Positions 1-8,978 of a stretch of 64,000 nucleotides of DNA are shown here, piece by piece (the stretch's first letter is position 1; every line of letters starts with the position of its first letter). The position numbers and the translations under genes are program-made. Source of the stretch: Thalassospira marina (GTDB taxonomy: Bacteria; Pseudomonadota; Alphaproteobacteria; Rhodospirillales; Thalassospiraceae). The DNA lies in NCBI RefSeq assembly GCF_002844375.1, contig NZ_CP024199.1:3450001-3514000 (forward strand), in the 5' to 3' direction. Below the pieces are notes generated by a model. That model ran no database searches. It was not told the origin of the DNA and saw nothing but the letters and a program-made list of their open reading frames with translations.

Positions 1-1
1 T

Positions 2-328
2 GACGTTGGTCCGGCACAATTGCCCGTGGCAATTGCCCTGTTCGGGCTGGTCCTGACTGTACTGTATCTGGTGCAGGCCTGCCGCCGCACGGAAGCCCGA
101 AAAGGCGGCATTTCGCCGGTTCTTCTGGCCTTTATCGGGCTGGTCGTGCTGGCATCCATTCTATCGCCCCTTATTGGCATGGCGCTGACACTGGCCCTTT
201 TTGCCGCGATTGGCGTGGTCCTGCTTGATGGTTTTACCGCCTGGCGCGGCGCGCTGATCACCGGGGCCTGCGTTTTCATTATCGGCTTTTTCGGCTTTAG
301 CTGGCTGCTTGACCTGCCCCTGCCCTAA
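2..328 (+). CDS. TctB-type small membrane subunit of a tripartite tricarboxylate transporter (5' end outside window)
   Basis: The reading frame is open from base 2, so the true start lies upstream. What is visible is about 108 residues with three to four hydrophobic segments and a short basic loop (CRRTEARKGG) after the first helix, which fits the small four-helix TctB subunit of TTT carboxylate importers. In that family TctB works in the inner membrane with TctA and a periplasmic TctC. TctA does not follow here, so the order differs from the usual tctCBA, or this is a TctB-like orphan. Its place beside gal genes suggests uptake of an aromatic acid or a carboxylate, which is inference. Identification rests on topology and composition. 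Confidence 0.55.
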   Translation, partial: DVGPAQLPVAIALFGLVLTVLYLVQACRRTEARKGGISPVLLAFIGLVVLASILSPLIGMALTLALFAAIGVVLLDGFTAWRGALITGACVFIIGFFGFSWLLDLPLP

Positions 329-459
329 ACCGTTACCATCCAGGCTTTGGCCCGCTTTTAATCCCACACGATTTTGGGCGCATCCCTGCACATATGCACA
401 AACTGCACCTTTGTACCAAACGATGCCCCAAACAACGCCCCACACAAGGACACACGACC

Positions 460-1350
460 ATGACAATAGACCAGCAGGCAGTTGCCTTTTTGGGTTTTGG
501 CGAGGCCGCAATGGCCTTTATCAAAGGCTGGGCCACCAACAGGCCCGCAACAATCAAGGCATTTGATATTAAAACCAATGACCCCGATGTTGCCATTCGC
601 GATGCCAAAAACGCCGATTACCAAGGCCTGAATGTTCTGGGTGCGGTCAGTGCCGCCGTTGCCATGGCCGATACCGATGCTGTGTTTTCGCTGGTTACCG
701 CCGACCAGGCATCCATCGTTGCCGAAACCGCCGCTGCGAACTTCCCTAAAGGCGCGTTTTTCTTTGACTGCAATTCCTGCGCGCCGGGCACCAAACGCCG
801 CAATGCTGAAAAGATCGAAGCCGCAGGCGGACGCTATGTTGATGTCGCCGTGATGGCACCAGTTTACCCGAAACTGCATAAAACCCCGCTTTTGCTTTCG
901 GGGCCCCATGCACAGGCCGGGTTGGAATATCTGCTGGCCCTCGATATGGCACCTGCCATTGTCGAAGGTGATATTGGCGCGGGATCATCGATTAAAATGA
1001 TCCGGTCGATCATGATGAAGGGCATGGAAGCCCTGTTTGCCGAATGCGTTCTGGCCGGGCGCAAAGCCGGGGTGGAAGAAGCCGTTCTGGCATCCCTTGA
1101 TAAAACCTATCCCGGTTTTGATTTCCCTGCCAAGGCGGGCTACATGCTTGAACGGTCCATGACGCATGGCATCCGCCGTGCCGCCGAAATGGAAGAAGTC
1201 GCCCTGACCGTGCAGGAACTGGGCCTTGCCAATGAAATGGCAACGGCCACCGTGCAATGGCAACGCCGCATTGGCACCCTGAAGCTTGATGCCGGCGAGC
1301 TGGAATATCAGGACCGTGCCGATATGATCCTGAATGCGCTTAAGGCCTAA
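460..1350 (+). CDS. NAD(P)-binding 6-phosphogluconate dehydrogenase-like oxidoreductase (DUF1932 type)
   Basis: The protein has 296 residues from the ATG at 460, which has AAGGA about nine bases upstream; an upstream in-frame ATG lacks this. The N-terminus has a Rossmann dinucleotide motif (FLGFGEAA), followed by the strand/helix pattern of 3-hydroxyisobutyrate/6-phosphogluconate dehydrogenases. The C-terminal half carries GAGSSIKMIRSIMMKGMEAL, typical of the helical DUF1932 domain with the catalytic-type Lys. Relatives often sit in protocatechuate 4,5-cleavage or gallate clusters, and galBCD lies just across the LysR gene. The exact substrate cannot be read from sequence. A hairpin at 1385-1410 probably ends the transcript. 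Confidence 0.75.
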   Translation: MTIDQQAVAFLGFGEAAMAFIKGWATNRPATIKAFDIKTNDPDVAIRDAKNADYQGLNVLGAVSAAVAMADTDAVFSLVTADQASIVAETAAANFPKGAFFFDCNSCAPGTKRRNAEKIEAAGGRYVDVAVMAPVYPKLHKTPLLLSGPHAQAGLEYLLALDMAPAIVEGDIGAGSSIKMIRSIMMKGMEALFAECVLAGRKAGVEEAVLASLDKTYPGFDFPAKAGYMLERSMTHGIRRAAEMEEVALTVQELGLANEMATATVQWQRRIGTLKLDAGELEYQDRADMILNALKA

Positions 1351-1384
1351 GCAAACACCAACTGACATACCCCCAAATCATACC

Positions 1385-1410
1385 GGGCGGTGCATTCATT
1401 TGCACTGCCC
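1385..1410. terminator. Bidirectional intrinsic terminator between convergent genes
   Basis: A ten-base-pair stem with one G-T pair (GGGCGGTGCA / TGCACTGCCC) and a six-base loop lies between the stop of the dehydrogenase gene and the stop of the convergent LysR gene. It is followed on the plus strand by a short T-rich stretch. Confidence 0.55.
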
Positions 1411-1460
1411 TTCGCATTTTTGAATAGCGATGCCATTCGATATCCGGTGTGCTGCGACCA

Positions 1461-2681
1461 TCACCAGATTTCGTTGGCACGCTGGCCAATATCGCTAAGA
1501 CGCGCCAGAAAATCCTTCTGGATCGCTGTGGGTGACCAGCCCTTGCGCGTGGTAAAGCCGATAGGCCGTTCGGTATCGGAAAGGGTGATGGGCAGGCGCT
1601 TCAGTTCGCCATATTTTTCTTCCTGGGCAATCTGGTGGCGCGAAATAATCGTCACCTGATCGCTGGTCGACAACAACCGGCGGATCAAAATCAGCGAGCC
1701 GGTCACAATCACGCTTTGCGGGCGCAGGCCCTCTTCGGGGAACATGCTTTCAAAATACTCGCGTGTTGGTGCGCCGCGACGTGGAACGATCCAGGCGCAT
1801 TTCGCCAGGTCTTCATGTGTAATAACGTCCTGTTTCATCAGTGGGTGGTTGACCCGCGCCACAATCGCCAGCGGGTCATCAAACAGGGCGGTTTGTTCAA
1901 TATCATCCACCGGCACCGGGTCACGCAATGCGCCAATCAGAATATCAATATCGCCATGCCGCAGGGCATAAAGCAGTTCACGATAGGGCCCATCAATAAT
2001 GCTGATGCGCGTATCGGGGGCCTGCCCCAGCAGGTCATTGATCGCGGCGGGCAAAATGGCGCTGCGCGCCAGCGGCATGCTGCCAATTGCCACGCGCCCG
2101 CCCCGCCCGCCTTTCCAGGCGGCAATTTCATCATAACCCTGGTCCAGCTCCATCAGGGCAAGCTTGGTATTCATCACCAGCCCTTCGGCCAGCTTGGTCA
2201 GCAAAATGCCGGTACTGGCTTTTTCAAACAGCGGTACGGCGCAAAGATGTTCCAGATCACGCGCCGCGCGATGCAATGATGGCTGGGAAATACCGATGGA
2301 TCGCGCTGCCAGGCTGAAATTCCCGGCTTCGGCAATGGCGACCAGCGCACGTAATTGCACACTTGTCACCAGATGATGCAATTTCGCACTTTGCCCGTGC
2401 TGGCGACGCGCACTGCGCATAATTTCGGCCATGCCCTGCGCCAGATAATGCTGCATACGGACAATACGGCTTACAAAAATATGGCCAATTTCGGTGGGAA
2501 ATACCCCTTCGGGACGCCGGTCAAACAATGTGCTGCCCAGCTGGGTTTCAAGCTTTGCCACCGCCTGCGTCACAGCAGGTTGCGACATAAAGACTTCATC
2601 AGCCGCCGCACTAAAACTTCTGGTGCGCAAAACCGCCTCGCAGGCCCGCAAATGCTTGATATTGGGTATGTCCTGCGCCAT
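1461..2681 (-). CDS. LysR-family regulator with two tandem winged-helix domains
   Basis: At 406 residues this is about 100 longer than a normal LysR regulator. Residues 8-66 form a standard LysR helix-turn-helix (SFSAAADEVFMSQPAVTQAV), and residues 107-166 form a second one (NFSLAARSIGISQPSLHRAA). The remaining ~190-395 match the periplasmic-binding-like effector domain. The ATG at 2681 has AAAGG upstream. The gene is divergent from galBCD with a 141-bp shared promoter holding a LysR-type box (2719-2733), so it is the likely activator of that operon, responding to a gallate or protocatechuate pathway intermediate (inference). Whether both HTH domains bind DNA is unknown. Confidence 0.88.
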   Translation of the reverse strand: MAQDIPNIKHLRACEAVLRTRSFSAAADEVFMSQPAVTQAVAKLETQLGSTLFDRRPEGVFPTEIGHIFVSRIVRMQHYLAQGMAEIMRSARRQHGQSAKLHHLVTSVQLRALVAIAEAGNFSLAARSIGISQPSLHRAARDLEHLCAVPLFEKASTGILLTKLAEGLVMNTKLALMELDQGYDEIAAWKGGRGGRVAIGSMPLARSAILPAAINDLLGQAPDTRISIIDGPYRELLYALRHGDIDILIGALRDPVPVDDIEQTALFDDPLAIVARVNHPLMKQDVITHEDLAKCAWIVPRRGAPTREYFESMFPEEGLRPQSVIVTGSLILIRRLLSTSDQVTIISRHQIAQEEKYGELKRLPITLSDTERPIGFTTRKGWSPTAIQKDFLARLSDIGQRANEIW

Positions 2682-2718
2682 TGGCCGCCTTTCACATTCA
2701 GGGCATTTAAAACAGACT

Positions 2719-2750
2719 ATAGAAAAAAATTATAACCCCTGTCACGGGTT
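2719..2750. promoter_or_regulatory. Candidate LysR operator in the lysR-galB divergent promoter
   Basis: ATA-N9-TAT at 2719-2733, which includes T-N11-A (2720/2732), fits the LysR box. It abuts a second inverted repeat, AACCC-N7-GGGTT at 2734-2750. Both lie 70-105 bp upstream of the galB start and just upstream of the regulator start. Confidence 0.5.
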
Positions 2751-2822
2751 CTATTTCCTCACAGCGGTCAGGACGCTTAGGCTTTGGCCCCATAATCAAA
2801 GACCCAAAAGGGAGTCCGAAAC

Positions 2823-3560
2823 GTGAGTGAAACCAAGCCAACCGCCCTGGTGATCAGCGCCCATTCAGCCGATTTTGTCTGGCGGTGCGGCGGTGCCATC
2901 GCCCTGCATGCCGCCAAGGGGTATAATGTCAGCGTTGTCTGCCTGTCCTACGGGGAACGCGGTGAATCCGCCAAGCTTTGGAAAAAGGAAGGCTGCACCC
3001 TTGAATACGTCAAGGCCGAGCGCAAGCGCGAAGCCGAAAATGCCGCGCGCGCCCTTGATGTCCACGATATCGAATTTATGGATCTGGGCGATTACCCGCT
3101 GGAAATTAACCGCGACGCCAAATTCAAACTGGTCGATATCATCCGTCACGTTCAGCCGAAATTCATGCTTAGCCACAGCTTTGTCGACAATTACAATACC
3201 GACCACGCCCTGGCCACCCGCACCGCCATTGAATGCCGAATGATCGCGCAGGCCTGGGGCCATAACCCCGGCGAAAAGGTTTTGGGCGCCCCGCAGCTTT
3301 ACCTGTTTGAACCCCACCAGACCGAACAGATGGAATGGAAACCCGACCTGTTTTTGGACATTACCGATATCTGGGACAAAAAATGGGCTGCCATCCAGTG
3401 CATGGAAGGCCAGGAACATCTTTGGCACTATTACGAAAATGTCGCTGAAAACCGCGCCAACCATTTCCGCCGCAATTCCGGCGGGCAGGCTGGTGGCCGG
3501 GCCGCGAAATATGCCGAAGGCTTCCAGTCGGTTTACCCGCGCACGGTGGATGAACTGTGA
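2823..3560 (+). CDS. galB: PIG-L family hydrolase, 4-oxalomesaconate hydratase GalB-like
   Basis: The protein has 245 residues and starts at GTG 2823, with AAGGGAG nine bases upstream. The N-terminal AHSADFVWRCGG carries the AHxxD metal-binding motif (H14, D17) of LmbE/PIG-L deacetylases, the fold used by Pseudomonas GalB. In that pathway GalB hydrates 4-oxalomesaconate to 4-carboxy-4-hydroxy-2-oxoadipate. The next two genes are the aldolase and tautomerase acting just after and just before this step, which makes the assignment specific. The stop codon overlaps the next start (TGATG). No oxygenase gene is present in the window. Confidence 0.85.
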   Translation: MSETKPTALVISAHSADFVWRCGGAIALHAAKGYNVSVVCLSYGERGESAKLWKKEGCTLEYVKAERKREAENAARALDVHDIEFMDLGDYPLEINRDAKFKLVDIIRHVQPKFMLSHSFVDNYNTDHALATRTAIECRMIAQAWGHNPGEKVLGAPQLYLFEPHQTEQMEWKPDLFLDITDIWDKKWAAIQCMEGQEHLWHYYENVAENRANHFRRNSGGQAGGRAAKYAEGFQSVYPRTVDEL

Positions 3561-4231
3561 TGGGCAAGGTTGTACAAAACATCACCCGGACCGATCTGGC
3601 GATTGCGGATGGTTTGGGTAAATGCGGGGTTGCCACCGTACACGAGGCACAGGGCCGCACCGGCCTTTTGCAATCCCATATGCGCCCGATTTATCCTGGC
3701 GCCCGTATTGGCGGCACGGCGGTTACGGTTTCCATTGCCCCAGCGGATAACTGGATGCTGCATGTGGCCGTCGAACAATGCCAGGAAGGCGACATTCTTG
3801 TCGTAATGCCCACATCGCCCTGTGATGCTGGCTATTTTGGTGAATTGCTTGCACGGTCGTTAATGTATCGCAAGGTGCGCGGCCTGATCATCGAGGCCGG
3901 TGTACGCGATGTGCGCGATCTGACGGAAATCAACTTTCCCGTCTGGTCAAAGGCCGTTTCGGCGCAAGGCACGGTCAAGGAAACCATCGGGTCCATCAAT
4001 GTGCCTATCTGCATTGCGGGCGCAGTGGTTAACCCCGGTGATGTCATTGTCGCCGATGATGATGGTGTTTGTGTTGTTCCGCGCGAGAATGCTGCAGAAA
4101 CGCTGGAAAAATCCATTGCCCGTGAAGAAAAAGAGGCCCGCACCCGTGCCCGCCTGATGCAGGGCGAACTGGGCCTGGATATTTACGGCATGCGCGAAAA
4201 ACTGGCGGCCAAGGGGCTTAAATATGTCTGA
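3560..4231 (+). CDS. galC: 4-carboxy-4-hydroxy-2-oxoadipate aldolase (GalC/LigK, RraA-like fold)
   Basis: The protein has 223 residues. The ATG at 3560 overlaps the galB stop by one base; a GTG one codon earlier is less likely. The sequence follows the RraA-like class II pyruvate aldolase family, with the Arg-Asp pair (R116-D117 in EAGVRDVRD) that binds the metal-pyruvate enolate, and a C-terminal DDDGVCVVPRE strand. The enzyme splits 4-carboxy-4-hydroxy-2-oxoadipate to pyruvate and oxaloacetate and can decarboxylate oxaloacetate. It is cytoplasmic, the last step before central metabolism, and is translationally coupled to both neighbours. Confidence 0.88.
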   Translation: MGKVVQNITRTDLAIADGLGKCGVATVHEAQGRTGLLQSHMRPIYPGARIGGTAVTVSIAPADNWMLHVAVEQCQEGDILVVMPTSPCDAGYFGELLARSLMYRKVRGLIIEAGVRDVRDLTEINFPVWSKAVSAQGTVKETIGSINVPICIAGAVVNPGDVIVADDDGVCVVPRENAAETLEKSIAREEKEARTRARLMQGELGLDIYGMREKLAAKGLKYV

Positions 4232-5288
4232 TGGCATTCGCTGCATGTGGATGCGCGGCGGCACATCCAAGGGCGGCTTTTTCCTGGCAGATGATTTACC
4301 CGCCAACACCACGGATCGCGACTGTATTCTTTTGCGTGTCATGGGCTCACCCGACCTGCGCCAGATTGATGGCATGGGCGGGGCGGACCCTCTGACATCC
4401 AAGGTTGCCGTGGTGAAAAAATCTGCCCGGCCCGGTGTCGATGTTGATTACCTGTTTTTACAGGTTTTTGTTGATCAGACCATTGTCACGGACAAGCAGA
4501 ATTGCGGCAACATGCTCGCCGGGGTTGGCCCATTTGCCATTGAACGTGGTCTGGTGAACGCAACGGGCGATGAAACCGATGTGACCATTTTCATGGAAAA
4601 TACCGGGCAAACGGCGGTTGCTACCATTGCCACACCCAATGGCAAACCCGATTACCGCGGGGATGCGCGCATTGATGGTGTGCCAGGTACGGCGGCGGCC
4701 ATTCCGCTGCTATTTGCCGATACTGCCGGGGCCAGTTGTGGCGCACTTCTGCCCACGGGCAATAATGCCGATATACTTGATGGCATATCTGCAACCCTGA
4801 TTGATAATGGTATGCCCTGCGTGGTTCTGGCCGCAAGCGACCTTGGCATTACCGGGCAGGAAAGCCGCGAGGAACTGGAAAATAACCAACCGCTTCGTAC
4901 CCGGCTTGAGAAAATCCGCCTGCTTGCTGGCCCCATGATGAATTTGGGAGATGTTAGCGCTGCATCCGTTCCCAAAATGACGATGGTTTCACCGGCCGTT
5001 CAGGGCGGCACCCTATCAACCCGCACTTTCATCCCGCACCGCTGTCATGCCTCGATCGGTGTTTTGGGGGCCGTCAGTGTCGCAACCGCCTGCCTTCTTG
5101 AAGGCAGCCCGGCCCATGTCATTGCCAGCCTGCAGGAAAATGCCGGATCACAACTCTCGCTTTCGGTTGAGCATCCCAGCGGTGAGATGGGGGTTATCCT
5201 TAACTTTAATGACAAAGGCAATGTCACCCGTGCTGGCACCCTCCGCACCGCCCGCAAGCTTTTTGACGGCTTTGTTTTTGTTGATTGA
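4224..5288 (+). CDS. galD: 4-oxalomesaconate tautomerase (GalD/LigU, PrpF family)
   Basis: The protein has 354 residues and overlaps the galC end by eight bases. CMWMRGGTSKGGFF at the N-terminus and QKNCGNMLAGVGPFAIE in the middle are hallmarks of PrpF-type isomerases with a diaminopimelate-epimerase-like fold. GalD interconverts keto and enol forms of 4-oxalomesaconate ahead of hydration by GalB. Its co-transcription with galB and galC is what separates it from aconitate isomerase PrpF. The gene is convergent with the M50 gene, whose stop lies 22 bp away, and no obvious terminator separates them. Confidence 0.88.
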   Translation: MSDGIRCMWMRGGTSKGGFFLADDLPANTTDRDCILLRVMGSPDLRQIDGMGGADPLTSKVAVVKKSARPGVDVDYLFLQVFVDQTIVTDKQNCGNMLAGVGPFAIERGLVNATGDETDVTIFMENTGQTAVATIATPNGKPDYRGDARIDGVPGTAAAIPLLFADTAGASCGALLPTGNNADILDGISATLIDNGMPCVVLAASDLGITGQESREELENNQPLRTRLEKIRLLAGPMMNLGDVSAASVPKMTMVSPAVQGGTLSTRTFIPHRCHASIGVLGAVSVATACLLEGSPAHVIASLQENAGSQLSLSVEHPSGEMGVILNFNDKGNVTRAGTLRTARKLFDGFVFVD

Positions 5289-5309
5289 CGGAAAAGCCGC
5301 AAACACGAC

Positions 5310-7514
5310 CTAAAACGACATTTCCCGAATAAGGGCCGCGGCCACAGCCTGGTACATTCTGACTGCCAGGCTGCGGGCTGGGGCGTCAATTTCAAGAGTG
5401 CCGCGCATTGTCGTCTCAAGGGTGCGGCTACGCGCATCAACCTTTTCCGTCTGTACGTTGCCTGCTGCGCCCCCCTTTGCTGTGTCCATTGGCGACACCA
5501 CAAATCCGGATACACGATACAGGGCATCAACAGGTACAAATGTTCCGTTTGAGTCGGGCCGGGCGGCCAGTGGCCCCCCATTTGTTGAACTTAAGGCCGG
5601 CGTTTCCAGCACGGGCGAATTAAATCGGTCAACACGATCTATTTGAACCTCAAGAACAGGGCGCGTGATCTGGTCTGGGTAGAACCTTGCCTTTGCCGTT
5701 TCGGAAAGTTCCATAACATCCTGTTGGGACACATATCCAATCAGGCGGTGCGTTCCGTTCTGATCAACAATTCGCATCAGGTTCTGCCGGCCCGAAACCC
5801 AGTTCCCTTCATATACAGCATCGGTAACATCGCGCACAATGCCATCCATTGACGCCCTTATGTCCAACTGGGCCTGGCGTGCATTTACAGCAGCAAGACT
5901 GGCCTGCAAGCGCAGAACTTCCTGCATCTGACTTGCGATATCCTCCTGAAGCTGATGATTATTTTTCGCCTGCGTCAGCACAATTTCCGCCTCCCGCAAT
6001 TGCAATTCAAGATCCCGTCTTTTGCTGATCAGTTCCGGGGATTGCATTTTAATCAGGGTGTCACCGGCCTTAACAATACTTCCCTCATCAACCCGAACAT
6101 CATCTATCCGGCCATTTGCCGGGCTGATAATTTCTGCCTCTGCGGCGGCCTGCAACTGTGCACTGGCCGATATTGTGGTTCGCCAGGGCACCAGCACAGC
6201 AATCACGGCACCAATCAAAACCAACAGCAACGTAACATTGGCAATTGTCCAACGGGCGTGGTCGCGCATTTTCCACCACATCTTGATTTCATTTAAAATT
6301 GGCAACGCGATGAACCAAAGAATTTCCACCGCAAACAGCAGGATGCCCAACACCTTGAAAAACAAGTGATAAACAACCAGCGCAATGCCAAGAAACAGAA
6401 AGAACCGATAAATCCATACTGCAATGGAATAGGTCACCAACACGCGCCGGCGATGCCTGCTTGCCGGTTCGGGTGCGGGCACATCCATGGCAAACAGCCA
6501 CCGGCGCAACGACCATTTGGTCATTGCAAATGCACGTGTCTGCAAATTGGGAATCCGCAAATAATCCGACAGCAGGTAATAACCATCAAAGCGCATCAAC
6601 GGGCTTAGATTGATCAACAATGTTGTGATCCAGGTTGCCGATGCCATCAAAAAAACTGCACTTTGCGCAGGTCCAGGCGGCACCACATGCCACAAAAACG
6701 TGGCAATCAGGGCCAGCATCAGCTCCACTCTTATGCCCGCTGCGGCAACACGCAATTTTTCGCTGCGCTTTGTTAACCGCCACGCATCGGATGTGTCGGT
6801 ATATAAAACTGGATACATCACCAAAAAGGCAACGCCCATGGTTGGCACCCGGCATCCGTAACGGCGGGCTGTATAGGCATGGCCCAATTCATGTAGAATT
6901 TTTACTGCCGTCAACGTTATCGCCATCCAGACCAGCCCCTGGAAATTGGCAAAGCCCATAAATGTTGCCAAAAATGCATCCCACTGGCGAATGGTCATAA
7001 TGATGCCGATAAGGCCAATGGTAATCACCAGCCATTTGACAAAGTTTGATGCAAAAAAATCGGCAATCCACTGTGTCCTGGCCAAAAAGCCATCAGGTCG
7101 AAACAGGGGCACACGAATGAACAGGTAATTATGCACCAGCCATTTCCAGAATGGTGGTTTGCCAGCATTGGCAATGCGGGTAAATTCGGCAACAGCTTCC
7201 TGCCCTGCCCGCAACAAAAGCCCGCTGCCATGCAAGAAGGTAATCAGATTGCGAATATCGCCATAACCAGGCGTTAAAACCGTCTCGCGCGTTATGCGTT
7301 CCAGCAGCAAGGAAGCCTTGCCCACCGACCAGCGATGCAGCATTTCAAACGCGGCATACCCAATACGGAAATAACGGTTACGCACCGGATCATGGATGGT
7401 CCAGCACGGTGCCCCATATTCATCATTTTCGGCAGGCAGCAATTTCAAATCCTGTCGCAACGGCGGCAACGGAAAATCATCACTTTGTCCAAAGCCATCT
7501 GCCAGCGAAATCAT
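5310..7514 (-). CDS. PqqD-like / M50 site-2 metalloprotease / HlyD-arm fusion protein
   Basis: A 734-residue inner-membrane protein in three parts. Residues ~15-100 resemble a PqqD-type winged domain (WTIHDPVRNRYFRIG, then a helical stretch). Residues ~125-440 are a multi-pass M50 peptidase with the zinc motif HELGH at 208-212 and the second metal-site region LSPLMRFDGYY at ~303-313. Residues ~450-700 form a periplasmic HlyD/biotin-lipoyl hairpin (SPANGRIDDVRVDEGSIVKA, then coiled coil). It is the last gene of the minus-strand operon, three bases after the adaptor stop. Related M50 proteins with such arms are known near peptide or adhesin export genes, but no function is established. No pump gene accompanies it. 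Confidence 0.85.
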   Translation of the reverse strand: MISLADGFGQSDDFPLPPLRQDLKLLPAENDEYGAPCWTIHDPVRNRYFRIGYAAFEMLHRWSVGKASLLLERITRETVLTPGYGDIRNLITFLHGSGLLLRAGQEAVAEFTRIANAGKPPFWKWLVHNYLFIRVPLFRPDGFLARTQWIADFFASNFVKWLVITIGLIGIIMTIRQWDAFLATFMGFANFQGLVWMAITLTAVKILHELGHAYTARRYGCRVPTMGVAFLVMYPVLYTDTSDAWRLTKRSEKLRVAAAGIRVELMLALIATFLWHVVPPGPAQSAVFLMASATWITTLLINLSPLMRFDGYYLLSDYLRIPNLQTRAFAMTKWSLRRWLFAMDVPAPEPASRHRRRVLVTYSIAVWIYRFFLFLGIALVVYHLFFKVLGILLFAVEILWFIALPILNEIKMWWKMRDHARWTIANVTLLLVLIGAVIAVLVPWRTTISASAQLQAAAEAEIISPANGRIDDVRVDEGSIVKAGDTLIKMQSPELISKRRDLELQLREAEIVLTQAKNNHQLQEDIASQMQEVLRLQASLAAVNARQAQLDIRASMDGIVRDVTDAVYEGNWVSGRQNLMRIVDQNGTHRLIGYVSQQDVMELSETAKARFYPDQITRPVLEVQIDRVDRFNSPVLETPALSSTNGGPLAARPDSNGTFVPVDALYRVSGFVVSPMDTAKGGAAGNVQTEKVDARSRTLETTMRGTLEIDAPARSLAVRMYQAVAAALIREMSF

Positions 7515-7517
7515 GGC

Positions 7518-8921
7518 CTAAAGCCCGATCTTCTGGCGTAGCGCCACCAAGGGTCGGCGCAATAAAAACAGGGCAAGTGGCACCTTGTCCCCCAGGACCT
7601 TGGCCGATCCTTTCAAACCGATACGTGGCGGAGTTTCGGCTTCATCAAAACGGGCAATCGCCCGATAGGCAAGGACACCATCGGCCGTTTTAATCGGTTG
7701 ATAGGATGACAGTTCCAACGATGCAGCAATGGAATGCAATGGGTCCACATCCAGAAACAGACGTACTTCTGCACCCGGTTCCAGGTTAATAGCATCGGAA
7801 ACCGGAATAAAAATTGCCAGTTCCGCCTGATCTGCCCGTGCAAGTGACATCACCTGCTCACCGGTTGAAACAGGGCGTCCCCGCCAGCGGTTCGGGTCTC
7901 CAAATACCGCAACCCCATCAATGGGCGCTTTTACATCAACCTGCGAAAGCTGATAGGCGGCATATTGTGCCTGTTCTTTGCGCAGGGCCAGTCTCGCCTG
8001 TCGCAGGGCAACCTCTGCCCGGCCCTTTGCGTCGCCAAATGCCTGTTGGGCGGCGCGGCGCAGTTCGGCTTCCGCTTCGTCAACGGACCGCAAGGCAACC
8101 TCGTAATTGGCGCGCAGTTCCGCATCTTCGAAAGAAAACAGAACATCCCCTGCTTTAACCTCGGCGTTAGGGCGCACATTTACATCACGGATCACGGCAT
8201 TGATTGGCGCTGAAACCGGTACCGGGTCGTGGGCGATGACATCAGCAGGGGCGATCACACTTTGATGCACCGGAACAGCCAGAACCGCCAAAATCGCAAT
8301 AACAGCGGCACAGCCCAGATATTTTCGTAACCGAGGGTGCGGGCGGTGCAGGCGGGTTGCTGGTTTTAACAATGCTTCCCACGCATGCCCGATCGTGTCG
8401 GCCAGTTGATCAAGCAAAATCAACTCCGCCTCTTGCCAGGCTGCGGTGCTACGAACAAAGACCATCCCGCCCAGGGAACGGCCATCTGGTGCTTTTAACG
8501 GCTGCCACAACACGGCCTCAGGCCAAAATTCCTGCCAATCCTCCTGCAGATTATTGCCTTGCCCTGACACAGTTAAAATTGTGGGTTTGTCTAGCGACTG
8601 AAGCTTATCCTGTGCTTTCAGCATCCGTTCTACAAAACGGATATAGGGTGCATTACGATCAATCGTCGGCACGTTGGAAACAGAAACAGCCCGAAAGGCA
8701 TTTGCACCATTTCTGGCAACCAGGAAAGCCTGCTGATAGGCAATTAAACGACGGGGCGCGCTAACAACAGCAAACCGGAATGACACCATGTCCGGTGCAT
8801 GCCGAATTTCCCGTTCTATCCCCATCAAAAGCGCCCAAGGGGTATCACGTGTGACTGTTTCGTCTGCCATATGGGGTTTAGCCTGTTCTACAGTCTGATC
8901 GTTTGAAAAATGAGGGTTCAT
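7518..8921 (-). CDS. HlyD-family inner-membrane adaptor with GAF-like cytoplasmic N-terminus
   Basis: About 467 residues; ATG at 8921 preferred over an adjacent TTG, though neither has a clear ribosome site. Residues ~30-190 form a cytoplasmic region with a GAF-like pattern, ending in a helix (ELILLDQLADTIGHAWEALL). One membrane helix (~202-220) follows, then a HlyD periplasmic adaptor: lipoyl half (SAPINAVIRDVNVRPNAEV), alpha-helical hairpin (~270-345) and beta-barrel. It lies between the periplasmic adaptor and the M50 fusion in the same operon. The GAF-like part could sense a ligand or dock a cytoplasmic partner (inference). A GAF assignment needs a structure or profile search. Confidence 0.75.
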   Translation of the reverse strand: MNPHFSNDQTVEQAKPHMADETVTRDTPWALLMGIEREIRHAPDMVSFRFAVVSAPRRLIAYQQAFLVARNGANAFRAVSVSNVPTIDRNAPYIRFVERMLKAQDKLQSLDKPTILTVSGQGNNLQEDWQEFWPEAVLWQPLKAPDGRSLGGMVFVRSTAAWQEAELILLDQLADTIGHAWEALLKPATRLHRPHPRLRKYLGCAAVIAILAVLAVPVHQSVIAPADVIAHDPVPVSAPINAVIRDVNVRPNAEVKAGDVLFSFEDAELRANYEVALRSVDEAEAELRRAAQQAFGDAKGRAEVALRQARLALRKEQAQYAAYQLSQVDVKAPIDGVAVFGDPNRWRGRPVSTGEQVMSLARADQAELAIFIPVSDAINLEPGAEVRLFLDVDPLHSIAASLELSSYQPIKTADGVLAYRAIARFDEAETPPRIGLKGSAKVLGDKVPLALFLLRRPLVALRQKIGL

Positions 8922-8978
8922 CAATGAAGGGATTTTAGGACGGGCGAAAATATACAGCAGAATAAATCGCTCAAAGGC

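Noticed and set aside
358..909. Minus-strand 183-codon frame opposite the dehydrogenase gene
   Set aside because: It is antisense to a recognised Rossmann-fold enzyme and shows no domain.
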